The notes: generated from the sequence alone by a model not told the origin. A stretch of 64,000 nt of DNA from an uncultured Selenomonadales bacterium (GCA_946407015.1 CAMJML010000017.1:1-64000), one strand, 5' to 3'; shown: positions 1 through 9,672, counted from the stretch's first letter. Made by a program: numbers and translations.

Positions 1-52
1 CTACGACCGATCGGTTAACAGCCGATTGCTCTACCAGCTGAGCTATCGAGGA
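1..52 (-). tRNA. tRNA-Asn (GTT), 3' part cut by window start
   Basis: The minus strand reads a 5' acceptor arm TCCTCGA, a D-arm containing AGCTCAGCTGGTAGAGC, and an anticodon stem ATCGG/CCGAT around the loop CTGTTAA. Bases 34-36 are GTT, so the tRNA carries asparagine. The variable and T arms and the 3' end lie before base 1. A consensus promoter sits directly upstream. Confidence 0.93.
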
Positions 53-70
53 ATGTCGTCAACGAATACT

Positions 71-99
71 ATTATAGAGGAATCACAACGTTATGTCAA
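71..99 (-). promoter_or_regulatory. Sigma-A promoter of the tRNA unit
   Basis: On the minus strand TTGACA (94-99) and TATAAT (71-76) are separated by exactly 17 bases, a full consensus match. Transcription should begin near base 64, about 12 bases before the tRNA-Asn 5' end. More tRNAs may follow beyond the window start. Confidence 0.85.
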
Positions 100-139
100 G
101 CAATTTTCACAACAAATAAAAACTGGTCACAAAACGTCA

Positions 140-1252
140 TTATTCTAAGAAATCTTTAAGCTTTTTGCTTCTGCTTGGATGACGCAATTTTCTTAATGCT
201 TTGGCCTCAATTTGACGAATACGCTCACGTGTAACGCCAAAATGTTGACCGACCTCTTCAAGAGTTCTGGCTCTGCCATCGTCAAGACCAAAACGCAGTC
301 TTAAAACCTTTTCCTCACGTGGTGTCAGCGTTTCCAGCACTTCTTCCAACTGTTCCTTTAATAACATGAAAGAAGCTGCTTCCGCCGGAGCCGGTGCATC
401 CTGATCTTCAATAAAATCGCCTAAATGAGAATCCTCTTCCTCCCCAATTGGCGTTTCAAGCGAAACAGGTTCCTGCGCAATCTTCATAATTTCACGAACA
501 CGATCCACACTGATATCCATCTCACGAGCAATCTCTTCAGGGACTGGCTCCCGGCCTAATTCCTGCAATAATTGACGCGACACGCGAATCAGTTTATTGA
601 TCGTTTCAACCATGTGTACAGGTATGCGAATAGTACGAGCCTGATCAGCAATTGCTCTGGTTATAGCCTGGCGAATCCACCAAGTTGCATAGGTGCTAAA
701 TTTATAACCTTTATTATAATCAAATTTTTCAACTGCTTTAATTAAACCAAGGTTACCTTCTTGAATTAAATCCAGGAAAAGCATCCCACGTCCAACATAT
801 CTTTTGGCAATACTGACAACCAAGCGCAAATTGGCTTCGGCTAAACGCCGTTTTGCCTCTTCATCGCCGCTTTCCATCCGTTTGGCCAATTGAATTTCTT
901 CATCAGCTGTTAATAATGGAACACGTCCGATTTCTTTAAGATACATCCGAACCGGATCGTCAATACTAATTCCTTCCGGAATGGACAAATCAATGTCCAC
1001 TTCCTCATGAGCAACTTCTTCCATATCAGAAATATCAGGATCATCCAGTGTCTCAACATCAGGAATTTCATCTACAATCTCAATCCCTTTGCTTGAGAAC
1101 ACCTCATACATATCATCTATTTCATCAGGAGACAAATCTTCGCCTTGGAGAGTGTCCATGATTTCACCATAGGTAATGACGCCACCACGTTTCTTACCTT
1201 TACTTAACAGTTTATCTACACTATCATTTGATACATTCTTTTTCTCAGTCAT
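140..1252 (-). CDS. rpoD: Primary RNA polymerase sigma factor RpoD/SigA
   Basis: Primary sigma-70 factor that directs RNA polymerase to housekeeping promoters. At 370 aa it matches the short Firmicute SigA type, without the large insertion of proteobacterial RpoD. Visible in order: region 1.1-like N-terminus, region 1.2 ([11 protein letters not shown], about 100-110), region 2 with the core-binding and -10 recognition helices ([20 protein letters not shown]), region 3, and region 4.2 with the helix-turn-helix [19 protein letters not shown] near the C-terminus. The ATG is preceded by GGGAGGAGGGGAG. It lies 54 bases downstream of dnaG in the conserved dnaG-rpoD order, so both are probably cotranscribed. 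Confidence 0.98.
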   Translation of the reverse strand: MTEKKNVSNDSVDKLLSKGKKRGGVITYGEIMDTLQGEDLSPDEIDDMYEVFSSKGIEIVDEIPDVETLDDPDISDMEEVAHEEVDIDLSIPEGISIDDPVRMYLKEIGRVPLLTADEEIQLAKRMESGDEEAKRRLAEANLRLVVSIAKRYVGRGMLFLDLIQEGNLGLIKAVEKFDYNKGYKFSTYATWWIRQAITRAIADQARTIRIPVHMVETINKLIRVSRQLLQELGREPVPEEIAREMDISVDRVREIMKIAQEPVSLETPIGEEEDSHLGDFIEDQDAPAPAEAASFMLLKEQLEEVLETLTPREEKVLRLRFGLDDGRARTLEEVGQHFGVTRERIRQIEAKALRKLRHPSRSKKLKDFLE

Positions 1253-1306
1253 TTTACTCCCCTCCTCCCCGTGGCTACCGCGATTAAAGAAATTAAATTG
1301 TTAAGC

Positions 1307-3112
1307 TCATAAATAATGTAATTTGCTGATTTCATGTTTTATTCGCTGACTTTCTGCCAATTCCTGCAAAAAGCGACTATCCCCCATGCGTTGTAATTCA
1401 TCAGCACGCAGCCGATGTTGCTCATACAAATGATTCAAATAAGATAAGCGGATTGTTTTTATGCAATCATCGACTTGTTTTGAAACATCCGTATGCTGTA
1501 TGTCTATTAATAAAATATGCGATAGTTCAGTGTTTGCTGCTTCGTTCATCGTCATAGATAACACGAAGCTTTGTATGTTTTTTTTCATATTATACGCATC
1601 AAATAACATTTTAATTATTTCCCGATGCTGATCATTTTGAATCTCATCGAGACTTAATTGCGATTGAATATATGGTATAATAGTATCATCTTCCCAAATA
1701 AAACGGATAATATGTCGTTGGGCTTGTATTACCGCACTATCGATATTTTTTGATAATGCTACCATTTTAATAGTTTTCCCCATTTTTACATTTTTATCCT
1801 TTTGAGATTGTGCTAAAAATTTGCTTACTTCACTTCTTATCGCACTTTCATCAATTCCTAAGCTTTGAGATATTTGAGCTATGTGGGCATTCACCTCAAC
1901 AGCATTATCCGCCTCAGCCAAAGCTGGAACAACCTTAGCCACAACAGCTACTTTTCCTTCTAAGTTTGAGTAGTCGATTCCATTTAGTGCCTGTGTTACC
2001 TGATAGTCAAGTAATGGCGCAGCTTCTGCTATTAATTTTTTAAAAGCCTCAGGTCCGTGTTTTGTGATAAATCCGTCCGGATCTTTACCATCCGGAATGG
2101 TTAGAATCTTCACAGATGCGCCCAGATTTCTAACAATGGATAATGCCCGGATTGTTGCCATTTGTCCAGCAGCATCACTGTCATAGGCAAAAACAAATTC
2201 GTTAGTATAGCGCATCAATTGCTTGGCCTGATCAGCTGTGAACGCGGTTCCTAATGAGGCTACAACATTATCGATACCGAAATTACGAGCCGTAACAACA
2301 TCCATATAACCTTCAACAACAATTACCTGGCCTGACTCTCGGATAAACTTATAAGCACTATCAAAACCGAATAAAATATTACGCTTGTTAAAAACAGGGG
2401 TTTCAGCAGTATTCAGATATTTAGGCTGGCTATCATCAAGCACCCTGCCACCGAAGCCGACGACTCTCCCCCGAAGATCACGGATTGGAAAAATGATTCG
2501 ATTTCTAAAGCGATCAAAAATTCCCGTCCCCGATGAACGTTCACTGGCTAAACCCGCTTTTAAAAGAATTTCGGGTTCAATACCTCTATCAAGAAAGGCA
2601 GAAGATAACTTATCCCACGCAGGAGGAGCAAAACCAATCTTAAAAGTGTTAATACTTTCAGCCGTTACACCACGCCGCAATAAATATTCCCGCGCCGGTT
2701 TCCCATAGCTCGTTTTGGTCAAACAGGCGTAAAAAAACTCTTCTGCCATTTTGTTCGCACGCCAAATTTTTGACAATTCCTTATCCCTGGCCACTTCTTC
2801 GGCTGACTTCTCTCTTTGGGGTAATGGCAGATTCAACTTTTGTGCCAATAGTTTGACCGCATCCATAAATACAACGTTTTCAATTTTCATCAAAAAATTA
2901 AAAACGTTTCCTCCAGTTTGACAACCAAAACAATAAAAAAAACCTTTATCCGGTGTAACAGAAAACGAAGGGGATTTTTCTTGATGAAAAGGGCAACAAC
3001 CCCAATAATTTTTCCCCTTCTTTTTTAACGGAACATACTCTGAAATAACACTTACGATATCACTTTGTGAGCGCAAATTCTCAATGAAATCGTCATAAAT
3101 ACTATCTTTCAT
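1307..3112 (-). CDS. dnaG: DNA primase DnaG
   Basis: Synthesises RNA primers for replication forks. The 601-aa protein has a CHC2 zinc finger (CPFH ... CFGC, within about residues 40-65), a catalytic core, and a TOPRIM domain (VVEGYMDVVTA with downstream DSDAAG). A C-terminal helicase-binding domain follows and is poorly conserved as usual. The chosen ATG at 3112 follows AAGGGTGA and begins MKDSIYDDF. An in-frame upstream start at 3175 would add 21 residues not typical of the family. It precedes rpoD in the same direction. Confidence 0.97.
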   Translation of the reverse strand: MKDSIYDDFIENLRSQSDIVSVISEYVPLKKKGKNYWGCCPFHQEKSPSFSVTPDKGFFYCFGCQTGGNVFNFLMKIENVVFMDAVKLLAQKLNLPLPQREKSAEEVARDKELSKIWRANKMAEEFFYACLTKTSYGKPAREYLLRRGVTAESINTFKIGFAPPAWDKLSSAFLDRGIEPEILLKAGLASERSSGTGIFDRFRNRIIFPIRDLRGRVVGFGGRVLDDSQPKYLNTAETPVFNKRNILFGFDSAYKFIRESGQVIVVEGYMDVVTARNFGIDNVVASLGTAFTADQAKQLMRYTNEFVFAYDSDAAGQMATIRALSIVRNLGASVKILTIPDGKDPDGFITKHGPEAFKKLIAEAAPLLDYQVTQALNGIDYSNLEGKVAVVAKVVPALAEADNAVEVNAHIAQISQSLGIDESAIRSEVSKFLAQSQKDKNVKMGKTIKMVALSKNIDSAVIQAQRHIIRFIWEDDTIIPYIQSQLSLDEIQNDQHREIIKMLFDAYNMKKNIQSFVLSMTMNEAANTELSHILLIDIQHTDVSKQVDDCIKTIRLSYLNHLYEQHRLRADELQRMGDSRFLQELAESQRIKHEISKLHYL

Positions 3113-3337
3113 AAGTTCACCCTTTATAGCGCCCCATATACATATCGGATATTTTTTCATTACATTATAATACAAAAAGAATAGTAATATACATTTATAT
3201 ACTACATTTCATATTTTCGCTATTTTTTTTGATTTTCCTGCTTCATTCAGGGTGCGGCGCTGATTGAGAGGTAATGAAAATTATCAGGGTTTGACTTATT
3301 TCTACATTTTCTTCAGGAATCCTGCCTTGTAAGTGTT

Positions 3338-3434
3338 TTGATTTAAGAATCATGTTATGCTATAATTTATATTCAATATGAATTGTAAATATCCTTTTTT
3401 ACCTCTTGACAAAAAACAAAATGTTTGCTAATTA
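3338..3434 (+). promoter_or_regulatory. Two tandem plus-strand sigma-A-like promoters between dnaG and dgt
   Basis: The first is TTGATT (3338-3343), 17 bases, then TATAAT (3361-3366) preceded by an extended TGC. The second is TTGACA (3406-3411), 17 bases, then TAATTA (3429-3434), also with an extended TGC. Both point away from dnaG toward the terminator hairpin at 3434-3474. The flanking genes are on the opposite strand, so the only product in this direction would be a short RNA of roughly 100 bases or antisense into dgt. Nothing else is evident in the 360-base gap, and no convincing minus-strand dnaG promoter was found. Confidence 0.45.
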
Positions 3435-3474
3435 AAATCAGGACTTGGCTTACACAAAGCCAAGTCCTGATTTT
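3434..3474. terminator. Bidirectional intrinsic terminator at the dgt 3' end
   Basis: An 18-bp perfect stem (AAAATCAGGACTTGGCTT and its complement) closes a 5-base loop, ACACA. T-rich tracts flank it on both strands. It terminates dgt on the minus strand and overlaps the dgt stop codon. It would also terminate any RNA from the plus-strand promoters at 3338-3434. Confidence 0.85.
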
Positions 3475-4471
3475 ATTTCGTATTAATCCATTTAGAAGGA
3501 ATAAATAATTTTTCAAATAGGCTAATTGCAAATAAATCTGTCAGCCCTGCAATATAATCGACTACAGTCGTTTGCAATCCCCAACGCTCTTCACGATCTA
3601 AAAACTCCTGCGGTAATGCCCCGGGATTAACCATAAAATAGTCATATAGTTTATGAATTACATAAGCTGCTTTTTTCCGATCCGGTTCTAACTCTGCAGA
3701 CTGATATATTTTCTTAAACATAAATTCCCTGAGTTCATCCATCGCCTCTTTCACTTCAACGGATAGTAGAATTTGATTTTTTCCATAGGAAACAGTAATC
3801 ATGTCTGCAACCATAACAGTAATCATATTGGAGGGATTGCTCCCTAAAACAGCAGCGGCTTTTTCCGGCAAGTCCGAAGGCTGCAGCATACCGGCCCTAA
3901 TCCCATCGTCATAGTCATGGCACAAATAAGCAATTCTGTCACCAATCCGAACAATATTGCCTTCCAGTGTAAAAGGTTTATTTGGACCGGTATGATTGAC
4001 AATACCGTCTTTGACTTCCAGTGTTAAGTTAAGACCGATCCCATTTCGCTCTAAATATTCCACGATCCTTAGGCTTTGTTCATTGTGATGATAATGCCCC
4101 AGGATTTCTTGCAAGGCATACTCTCCTGAATGTCCGAATGGAGTATGTCCAACATCATGCCCTAATGCAATTGCTTCGGTTAAATCTTCATTAAGCATTA
4201 ACCCCCGGGCAATCGTTCTCGAAATCTGGGCCACTTCAAGACTGTGGGTCATTCTCATCCGGTAATGATCCCCTGGCGATATATACACTTGGGTTTTATG
4301 CTTTAAGCGTCGAAAAGCCTTACTGTGAATAATTCGATCACGATCACGCTGAAAAGCCGTTCTAAAATTGCATAGCTCTTCATCCTTCTCCCTCACAGCC
4401 TCACGGCTTTTACTGGCATAAGGAGATAATATCTTATATTCCTGCGCTTCAATACGCTCTCGTATATTCAT
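3473..4471 (-). CDS. dgt: dGTP triphosphohydrolase-like HD-domain protein
   Basis: Member of the deoxyguanosinetriphosphate triphosphohydrolase-like family, which cleaves dNTPs to deoxynucleoside and triphosphate and helps balance the nucleotide pool. The 332-aa length fits the shorter Dgt-like group. HD-domain metal ligands are visible as H76 (MTHSLEVAQ) and H105-D106 (GHDVGHTPFGH). The N-terminal RDRDRIIHSKAFRRLKHKTQV block is characteristic. The ATG follows AAGGAGGGGG. It is a single-gene unit ending in the hairpin at 3434-3474. Substrate specificity cannot be read from sequence. Confidence 0.93.
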   Translation of the reverse strand: MNIRERIEAQEYKILSPYASKSREAVREKDEELCNFRTAFQRDRDRIIHSKAFRRLKHKTQVYISPGDHYRMRMTHSLEVAQISRTIARGLMLNEDLTEAIALGHDVGHTPFGHSGEYALQEILGHYHHNEQSLRIVEYLERNGIGLNLTLEVKDGIVNHTGPNKPFTLEGNIVRIGDRIAYLCHDYDDGIRAGMLQPSDLPEKAAAVLGSNPSNMITVMVADMITVSYGKNQILLSVEVKEAMDELREFMFKKIYQSAELEPDRKKAAYVIHKLYDYFMVNPGALPQEFLDREERWGLQTTVVDYIAGLTDLFAISLFEKLFIPSKWINTK

Positions 4472-4600
4472 GATAAACCCCCTCCTTATATCTATTATAT
4501 CGCCGTATCAAATATCGGTATAGTCTCATTTTTACATAATTTACATCGCCTTTCTAGCAGGTAATTTGTTATAATAAAAGCAGAAAGGTTGGTGTTCTCC

Positions 4601-5074
4601 GTGAAGAAAAAAATACTCATCATCATCACCCTGCTGCTATTGATTTCGACGGCAACGGTTGCAGCAAAACCCGTTATTACAGCAGATGATACATATTTTG
4701 ATATCAATACTGGACAGTATATTCTCAATGGCAATGTTCATATCGAAGTCGGAAGTCGCGTCATTACCGCTGGAAGTGCCAGGGTTAGCATGGTTTCAAA
4801 AGAAGTTTGGGGCTCGGGCGGAATTACCGTAACTCAGGGTGATATCTATTTCACCGGCAATACCGTTTACGTGAATGGCAACCAAAATTCAGCTAAGATT
4901 GATGGCAATGTCAATTTTTCTCGCACCAATCTGCAAATTACTGCCGATAGTGTTGAATATAATTGGCGCACCAAAACAGCAAACTTTAATGGCAACGTCC
5001 GGGTTACTCAAAACGGAAATAGCTGGAGTGCAAATTCTTTAAATTACGATTTGCGTAATGATACGATATTTTAA
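4601..5074 (+). CDS. Exported OstA/LptA-domain protein
   Basis: A 157-aa protein with a signal peptide (KKK, hydrophobic core IIITLLLLIS, Ala-rich cleavage region near VAA). The rest is beta-rich with repeats such as ITADDTYFDINTGQYILNGNV and ITADSVEYNWRTKTANFNGNV, typical of the OstA/LptA N-terminal beta-jellyroll. That family carries lipopolysaccharide across the periplasm, so the gene supports a diderm envelope. The GTG at 4601 is preferred because the signal peptide begins there, with AAAGG 12 bases upstream. TTG 4589 and GTG 4592 are alternatives in the same frame. An extended -10 (TGTTATAAT, 4567-4575) lies just upstream. No lptB/C/D genes are adjacent. Confidence 0.82.
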   Translation: MKKKILIIITLLLLISTATVAAKPVITADDTYFDINTGQYILNGNVHIEVGSRVITAGSARVSMVSKEVWGSGGITVTQGDIYFTGNTVYVNGNQNSAKIDGNVNFSRTNLQITADSVEYNWRTKTANFNGNVRVTQNGNSWSANSLNYDLRNDTIF

Positions 5075-5112
5075 AAATAAACACCACGAAAATTCGTGGT
5101 GTTTATTTTTAA
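5071..5112. terminator. Bidirectional terminator between the OstA-like gene and glyS
   Basis: A near-perfect 20-bp stem (TTAAAAATAAACACCACGAA and complement) with a 2-base centre separates two convergent genes. A/T tracts at both feet give a U-tract in either direction. Confidence 0.9.
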
Positions 5113-5118
5113 AGAAAT

Positions 5119-7182
5119 TTAAGCAGTAACAATTTTGCTAAAATCGGCAATCGGAGAAGTCATTTCAGCAATTGACTTGAGCATTGCCAGGCGGTTCTGT
5201 CTAACCGACATATCTTCTACCATGACCATGACAGCACTAAAAAACTCATCAATTGGTGCTGCTAAAGAGGCTATAACGGCCAAGGCGGCAGGATAGTCCT
5301 GGTTTGCCAGCAGACTAGAAAGATTAGACTGGGCGCTCATATAAGCTTCGTAGAGACGAGTTTCAGCCTCAGAAGAAAATAGTTTGGAATCAATCACGCC
5401 ACCATCAGCATTTTTGGCCAGATTGCCGACACGAGTTAAAGCCTGGACGGTTTTCTGCATACCCACGCTGCCATAATCTGCACTAATTGCTTTAGCTCTT
5501 AGCCAAGCATCATAGATATCATCAAAACCAACCGCGAGGGTAGCATCAATAACATCATAACGAACATGCTCCTCCGCTAAAACATTTTTAATTCGCAAGC
5601 GGAAAAATTCTTGGATTTCATTAAGGGTTTTACTGCAACGCTGTTCATCGACAATTCCCAGTAAGTCAAGCGCCTGCTTAACTACCTTTTCCAAGGATAC
5701 ATGATATTGAGCCTCAATAAGAATATGCACAATGCCTAATGCCTGTCTTCTTAACGCATAAGGATCCTGAGAGCCTGTTGGAATTAACCCCCTGCTGAAA
5801 GTCGCAACAATATTATCAATCTTATCAGCAACACTGATTATTCTGCCGGCAGGAGAAACCGGCAATACATCTCCAGAAAATCTTGGTAAATAATGCTCAA
5901 AAATTGCTTCCGCAACGGCTTTAGGTTCACCACCCAATAAAGCATATTCCCGTCCCATGATGCCTTGGAGTTCAGCAAACTCATACACCATACCAGTGAC
6001 CAGGTCAGCTTTTGCTAATTTTGCGCCACGCTTTAACGTCGGTGCAAGTTCAGTTGGTAGACCAGCCCATTCTGCAATCACTTGGCTCAACGCCTCTAAT
6101 CGAACAGTCTTATCAAAAAGACTACCCAAACCGTCTTGGAATACGATCGTTTTTAATTTTTCTAAACGCTCTTCTAATAAGATCTTCTGATCCTCTTCAA
6201 AAAAGAATTGAGCATCTGCAAGCCTGGCTTTTAACACTCGTTCATTGCCATGCCGAACAATATCAATATAATCTGAACCGCCATTACGAACGGTAATAAA
6301 GACTGGCAATAACTTTCCTTCTGGCGAAAAAACCGGAAAGTAACGTTGATGCTCACGCATTGGAGTAATGACTGCTTCAGGTGGAAGCATCAAATATTTA
6401 TCTTCAAATTTGCCGCATAATGCAGTGGGATATTCCACCAAATAAATAACTTCCTCAAGAAGATCTTGGTCGATATTCGCAATACCGCCTTGGCTTAAGG
6501 CAAGTTTTTCAATTTGCTCCCGAATCACTTGCCGGCGAACCTCTTGATCCACCATAACATGATTTTCTGCTAATTTTTCAAAATAATCATTTACCGACCC
6601 AACCAGAACTTGGCCTTTACTCAAGAACCGGTGACCGTACGTAAAGTTGCTAGAAGCTACTTGAGCGATAGTGAAAGGAATCACATCACTGCCGAATAAA
6701 GCTAAAAGCCATCTAATCGGCCTGACAAAACGAATCTCTAGATTGCCCCAGCGCATATTTTTCGGAAAATTAATCGAATGAATCACATCTATCAAAAAAT
6801 CCGGCAGCAATTGCTGAACAGATTGTCCGGCCTCATGAACAAGCGCATACACATAACCATCTTTTACAACTAATTTAGAAACATCAATCCCTTGACCCCT
6901 TGCAAATCCTTGAGCGGCTTTAGTTGGCACCCCAGTTTCATCAAAAGCAATCTTTATTGACGGGCCTTTATTCTCACTTTTTTTGTCAGCCTGCTCTTCA
7001 GCCAGCTCCCTAATAATCAGAGCCAGCCGTCTGGGAGTACCGACTGCCCGGATTTCACCATGCGAAATCCTGAGTTCCGCGAGTTTATCCGCAGCAATAC
7101 GTTCGACCTGTGCCAAAACATTCGGCATAAAACGAGCAGGAATTTCCTCAGTACCAATTTCCAGTAACAAATCTTTTGCCAT
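5119..7182 (-). CDS. glyS: Glycyl-tRNA synthetase beta subunit
   Basis: Beta subunit of the heterotetrameric bacterial glycyl-tRNA synthetase, needed for tRNA-Gly recognition and charging. The 687-aa protein starts MAKDLLLEIGTEEIPARFM, the conserved beta-subunit N-terminus, and ends in a helical anticodon-binding-like region. The ATG at 7182 follows AAGGAGG. A longer frame to 7296 runs back into glyQ and is rejected. It begins one base after the glyQ stop codon, so the two are translationally coupled and share the T-box leader. Confidence 0.97.
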   Translation of the reverse strand: MAKDLLLEIGTEEIPARFMPNVLAQVERIAADKLAELRISHGEIRAVGTPRRLALIIRELAEEQADKKSENKGPSIKIAFDETGVPTKAAQGFARGQGIDVSKLVVKDGYVYALVHEAGQSVQQLLPDFLIDVIHSINFPKNMRWGNLEIRFVRPIRWLLALFGSDVIPFTIAQVASSNFTYGHRFLSKGQVLVGSVNDYFEKLAENHVMVDQEVRRQVIREQIEKLALSQGGIANIDQDLLEEVIYLVEYPTALCGKFEDKYLMLPPEAVITPMREHQRYFPVFSPEGKLLPVFITVRNGGSDYIDIVRHGNERVLKARLADAQFFFEEDQKILLEERLEKLKTIVFQDGLGSLFDKTVRLEALSQVIAEWAGLPTELAPTLKRGAKLAKADLVTGMVYEFAELQGIMGREYALLGGEPKAVAEAIFEHYLPRFSGDVLPVSPAGRIISVADKIDNIVATFSRGLIPTGSQDPYALRRQALGIVHILIEAQYHVSLEKVVKQALDLLGIVDEQRCSKTLNEIQEFFRLRIKNVLAEEHVRYDVIDATLAVGFDDIYDAWLRAKAISADYGSVGMQKTVQALTRVGNLAKNADGGVIDSKLFSSEAETRLYEAYMSAQSNLSSLLANQDYPAALAVIASLAAPIDEFFSAVMVMVEDMSVRQNRLAMLKSIAEMTSPIADFSKIVTA

Positions 7183-7183
7183 G

Positions 7184-8059
7184 CTACTTGCCTCCTTTAA
7201 GCAACGGATAACCAAGCTTTTCTCTTTGATCCAGATAGGCTTGGGCACACAAGCGAGCCATATTGCGTACTCTTCCAATGAAAGTTGTGCGCTCACTTAC
7301 ACTGATGGCACCGCGGGCATCCAATAAATTAAAGGTATGGGAGCATTTGAGAACATAATCGTAAGCCGGTAAAACAAACCCTAATTCAATAACCCTAATG
7401 GCTTCTTTTTCATACATATCAAACAGCTGAAACAGCAACGCCGTATCGGCTATTTCAAAGTTATAATGAGATTGCTCAACTTCATTCCGATGGAATACAT
7501 CACCATAAGTTACGCCTTCAACCCATTCTAAATCATAAACGTTTTCCTTCCCTTGAATATACATAGCTAAACGTTCCAAACCATACGTAATTTCAACCGA
7601 GACAGGTTTTACGTCAATACTGCCAACTTGTTGAAAGTAAGTAAATTGAGTAATTTCCATTCCATCAAGCCAAACTTCCCAGCCAAGCCCCCAGGCGCCC
7701 AGAGTAGGCGATTCCCAATTATCCTCAACAAAACGGATATCATGTTTATCTGGATCGATCCCTAGTCGAGCCAGACTTGCTAAATATAACTCCTGGATAT
7801 TAGCAGGGGATGGCTTCATAATAACCTGATACTGATGATGCTGAAAAAGCCGGTTAGGATTCTCACCATAACGGCCATCTGTTGGCCTGCGTGATGGCTC
7901 AACGTATGCAATATTCCAAGGTTCTGGTCCTAACGCCCTCAAAAAAGTCGCAGGATTCATTGTGCCGGCACCTTTTTCCACATCATAAGGTTGTGCCAGA
8001 ATACATTTCTGCTCGGCCCAAAAATTTTGTAATGTCAGGATGATTTCCTGAAAAGTCAT
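7184..8059 (-). CDS. glyQ: Glycyl-tRNA synthetase alpha subunit
   Basis: Catalytic alpha subunit, class IIc. The 291-aa protein begins [19 protein letters not shown] and carries the conserved [19 protein letters not shown] and [14 protein letters not shown] segments (motif 2 region). The ATG at 8059 is preceded by AAGGAGGT. An upstream in-frame extension lies within the untranslated leader and is rejected. Expression should depend on uncharged tRNA-Gly through the T-box at 8124-8368. Confidence 0.97.
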   Translation of the reverse strand: MTFQEIILTLQNFWAEQKCILAQPYDVEKGAGTMNPATFLRALGPEPWNIAYVEPSRRPTDGRYGENPNRLFQHHQYQVIMKPSPANIQELYLASLARLGIDPDKHDIRFVEDNWESPTLGAWGLGWEVWLDGMEITQFTYFQQVGSIDVKPVSVEITYGLERLAMYIQGKENVYDLEWVEGVTYGDVFHRNEVEQSHYNFEIADTALLFQLFDMYEKEAIRVIELGFVLPAYDYVLKCSHTFNLLDARGAISVSERTTFIGRVRNMARLCAQAYLDQREKLGYPLLKGGK

Positions 8060-8123
8060 TGTTCGTACCTCCTTCGTTTTAATACCTAAATGAGTGCAAA
8101 AAATCATTAATGAGATAAACAAA

Positions 8124-8368
8124 CATAAAAACACCCCGTCCTAGTAACAAAATAGTTACAGGGACGGGATGTTTATTCCCGCGGTTCCACCCTGATTGGC
8201 TTTCAATAGCCCACCTTCAATAACTATGACGAGTTTTACTCACTAACACACCGGTTAGTTTTCCTCTCGCAGCTTGGGAATGCCTTTCTCCTAAAATCCA
8301 TCGAGCTTGCACTCTCCTCGACTCGCTAAGCAGTAATTAGGATACTTTTTCCCTCATTGCCTTAATTT
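8124..8368 (-). promoter_or_regulatory. T-box riboswitch (glycine) controlling glyQS
   Basis: The minus-strand leader contains the T-box AGGGTGGAACCGCGGG (8178-8193), whose bulge pairs with the tRNA acceptor end. A terminator follows with stem CATCCCGTCC/GGACGGGGTG (about 8131-8171) and a T-run. Stem I lies upstream. A GGC triplet in the sequence AGAAAGGCATTCCC is the likely specifier and matches glycine, although I did not fold the whole element. Uncharged tRNA-Gly should stabilise the antiterminator and allow glyQS transcription. Confidence 0.93.
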
Positions 8369-8374
8369 ATTTAA

Positions 8375-8403
8375 AATATAGCAAAAACAATTTCTCTTGT
8401 CAA
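8375..8403 (-). promoter_or_regulatory. Sigma-A promoter of the glyQS T-box transcript
   Basis: TTGACA (8398-8403) and TATATT (8375-8380) on the minus strand are 17 bases apart. Transcription should start near 8368, giving a leader of about 310 bases before glyQ. Confidence 0.82.
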
Positions 8404-8410
8404 CTTCAAG

Positions 8411-8845
8411 CTAAAGGATCGTTGTATCATCAGAATCTTTTTTTTCCGGAGTAAATTCTTCCGGGTCTTCTTCACCCGTCCGAATCACTTCAATAGTACA
8501 ACGTTTAAAAACAGCTACCAGTACTCCTAACGCCGCTAATTGTGGTAAAACAACCGCACCGATTGCACCGATTGCAACCGGGATTTCAACCAGCGTCCGG
8601 CCGTCACTCTTAATTCTGATACGATTTACATTGCCTTCATGGATTAATTCTTTCACCTTATCCATGACTTCATTGGAACGAACTGAAAACTCTTCTGTCC
8701 ATGAACTTTGTTTTTTATTCTCGGCGTCAACTAATGCCTCAATGACATTGCCACGATTTCTTTCGAGAATGTCTTTCGCTTCCTTATAAGACACACCGAT
8801 TCTCTCACGAATGATATCAATTTTTTCAAGCGTTATCTCTTCCAC
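8411..8845 (-). CDS. DUF4342-type protein with UBA/TS-N-like N-terminus
   Basis: A 144-aa protein of unknown function. Residues about 5-42 (IDIIRERIGVSYKEAKDILERNRGNVIEALVD) resemble the UBA/TS-N three-helix module of EF-Ts. The middle (RIRIKSDGRTLVEIPVAIGAIGAVVLPQLAALG) matches the DUF4342 pattern with a hydrophobic, possibly membrane-associating segment at about 88-112. The C-terminus is acidic. It starts with GTG after AGGGGG. It lies alone between recO and the glyQS leader, and the family role is not known. Confidence 0.75.
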   Translation of the reverse strand: MEEITLEKIDIIRERIGVSYKEAKDILERNRGNVIEALVDAENKKQSSWTEEFSVRSNEVMDKVKELIHEGNVNRIRIKSDGRTLVEIPVAIGAIGAVVLPQLAALGVLVAVFKRCTIEVIRTGEEDPEEFTPEKKDSDDTTIL

Positions 8846-8925
8846 AACAATCCCCCTATTGTAAAATTTTAAATTATTATAACCGAATCACGATTTTATA
8901 TCCCTATTAATGTAGAAGATATGTA

Positions 8926-9660
8926 TTACACGGACACTTGCTTAATGAACTCCAAAGATTTTAGTGGTTTCCCTAGCAAACAAGTAATATATCCTGTTAA
9001 TATTTTTTCGCTTTGCAGCAAAACAGCGCCACTAACGGTAAAACTTGGAGGTTGTTCCCAATCCAGGTACAAAAGTTGATCAAGAAATCTTCTTGCTCGT
9101 TCACTCATTTCAGGTAAATCCTGCTGCTTGCATGCTTTACATACACCACCGCCTTTTTCACTATCAAAAAAAGCATCTTGACTAAGCGGTTGTCCACAAA
9201 TCACGCAATGATCATACTGCGCTTGATAACCTACTAAAGCCAGCAATTGCCAAGCGGCGGCTAAAGCCACTAGCCGTGGATTCCGACAGGTGATTGTCGT
9301 CAAGACTTGTACCAAAAGATCATAAACATAAGGTTCTGGCTGGCGGTCGGGACAAAATTCCACCACCAGTTCATTTGCAAATGCAGCATAGGCCATAGCC
9401 TGTAAATCTTCGCGAATTTTACGAAAAGATTGTTTTAACTCACATTGTTTAATTGTTTCGATGCCATGCCCTGACATCAAAGCCAACTCTACCTGGCTGA
9501 AAACTTGGATTGCACCAGCCAGTCTATTTTTAGGACGGCGGCAGCCGTAAGCGATAGCAATAATTTTACCATGATCGCGGGAAAGTAACGTAACCATCTT
9601 ATCAGCCTCACCCCAATTGCGAACGGCTAATATGATTGCCTCTGTCAAATATTGTGCCAT
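8926..9660 (-). CDS. recO: DNA repair protein RecO
   Basis: RecO mediates RecA loading and annealing of SSB-coated strands in the RecFOR pathway. The 244-aa protein has the N-terminal OB-fold (TEAIILAVRNWGEADKMVTLLSRDHGKI, about 6-33) and a C-terminal helical domain with a four-cysteine zinc site (CVICGQP ... CKAC). The start is preceded by GAGGAGCC. It is 12 bases downstream of the YqzL gene. The yqzL-recO pair near era is conserved in Bacilli and Clostridia. Confidence 0.96.
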   Translation of the reverse strand: MAQYLTEAIILAVRNWGEADKMVTLLSRDHGKIIAIAYGCRRPKNRLAGAIQVFSQVELALMSGHGIETIKQCELKQSFRKIREDLQAMAYAAFANELVVEFCPDRQPEPYVYDLLVQVLTTITCRNPRLVALAAAWQLLALVGYQAQYDHCVICGQPLSQDAFFDSEKGGGVCKACKQQDLPEMSERARRFLDQLLYLDWEQPPSFTVSGAVLLQSEKILTGYITCLLGKPLKSLEFIKQVSV

Positions 9661-9672
9661 AGGCTCCTCTGC

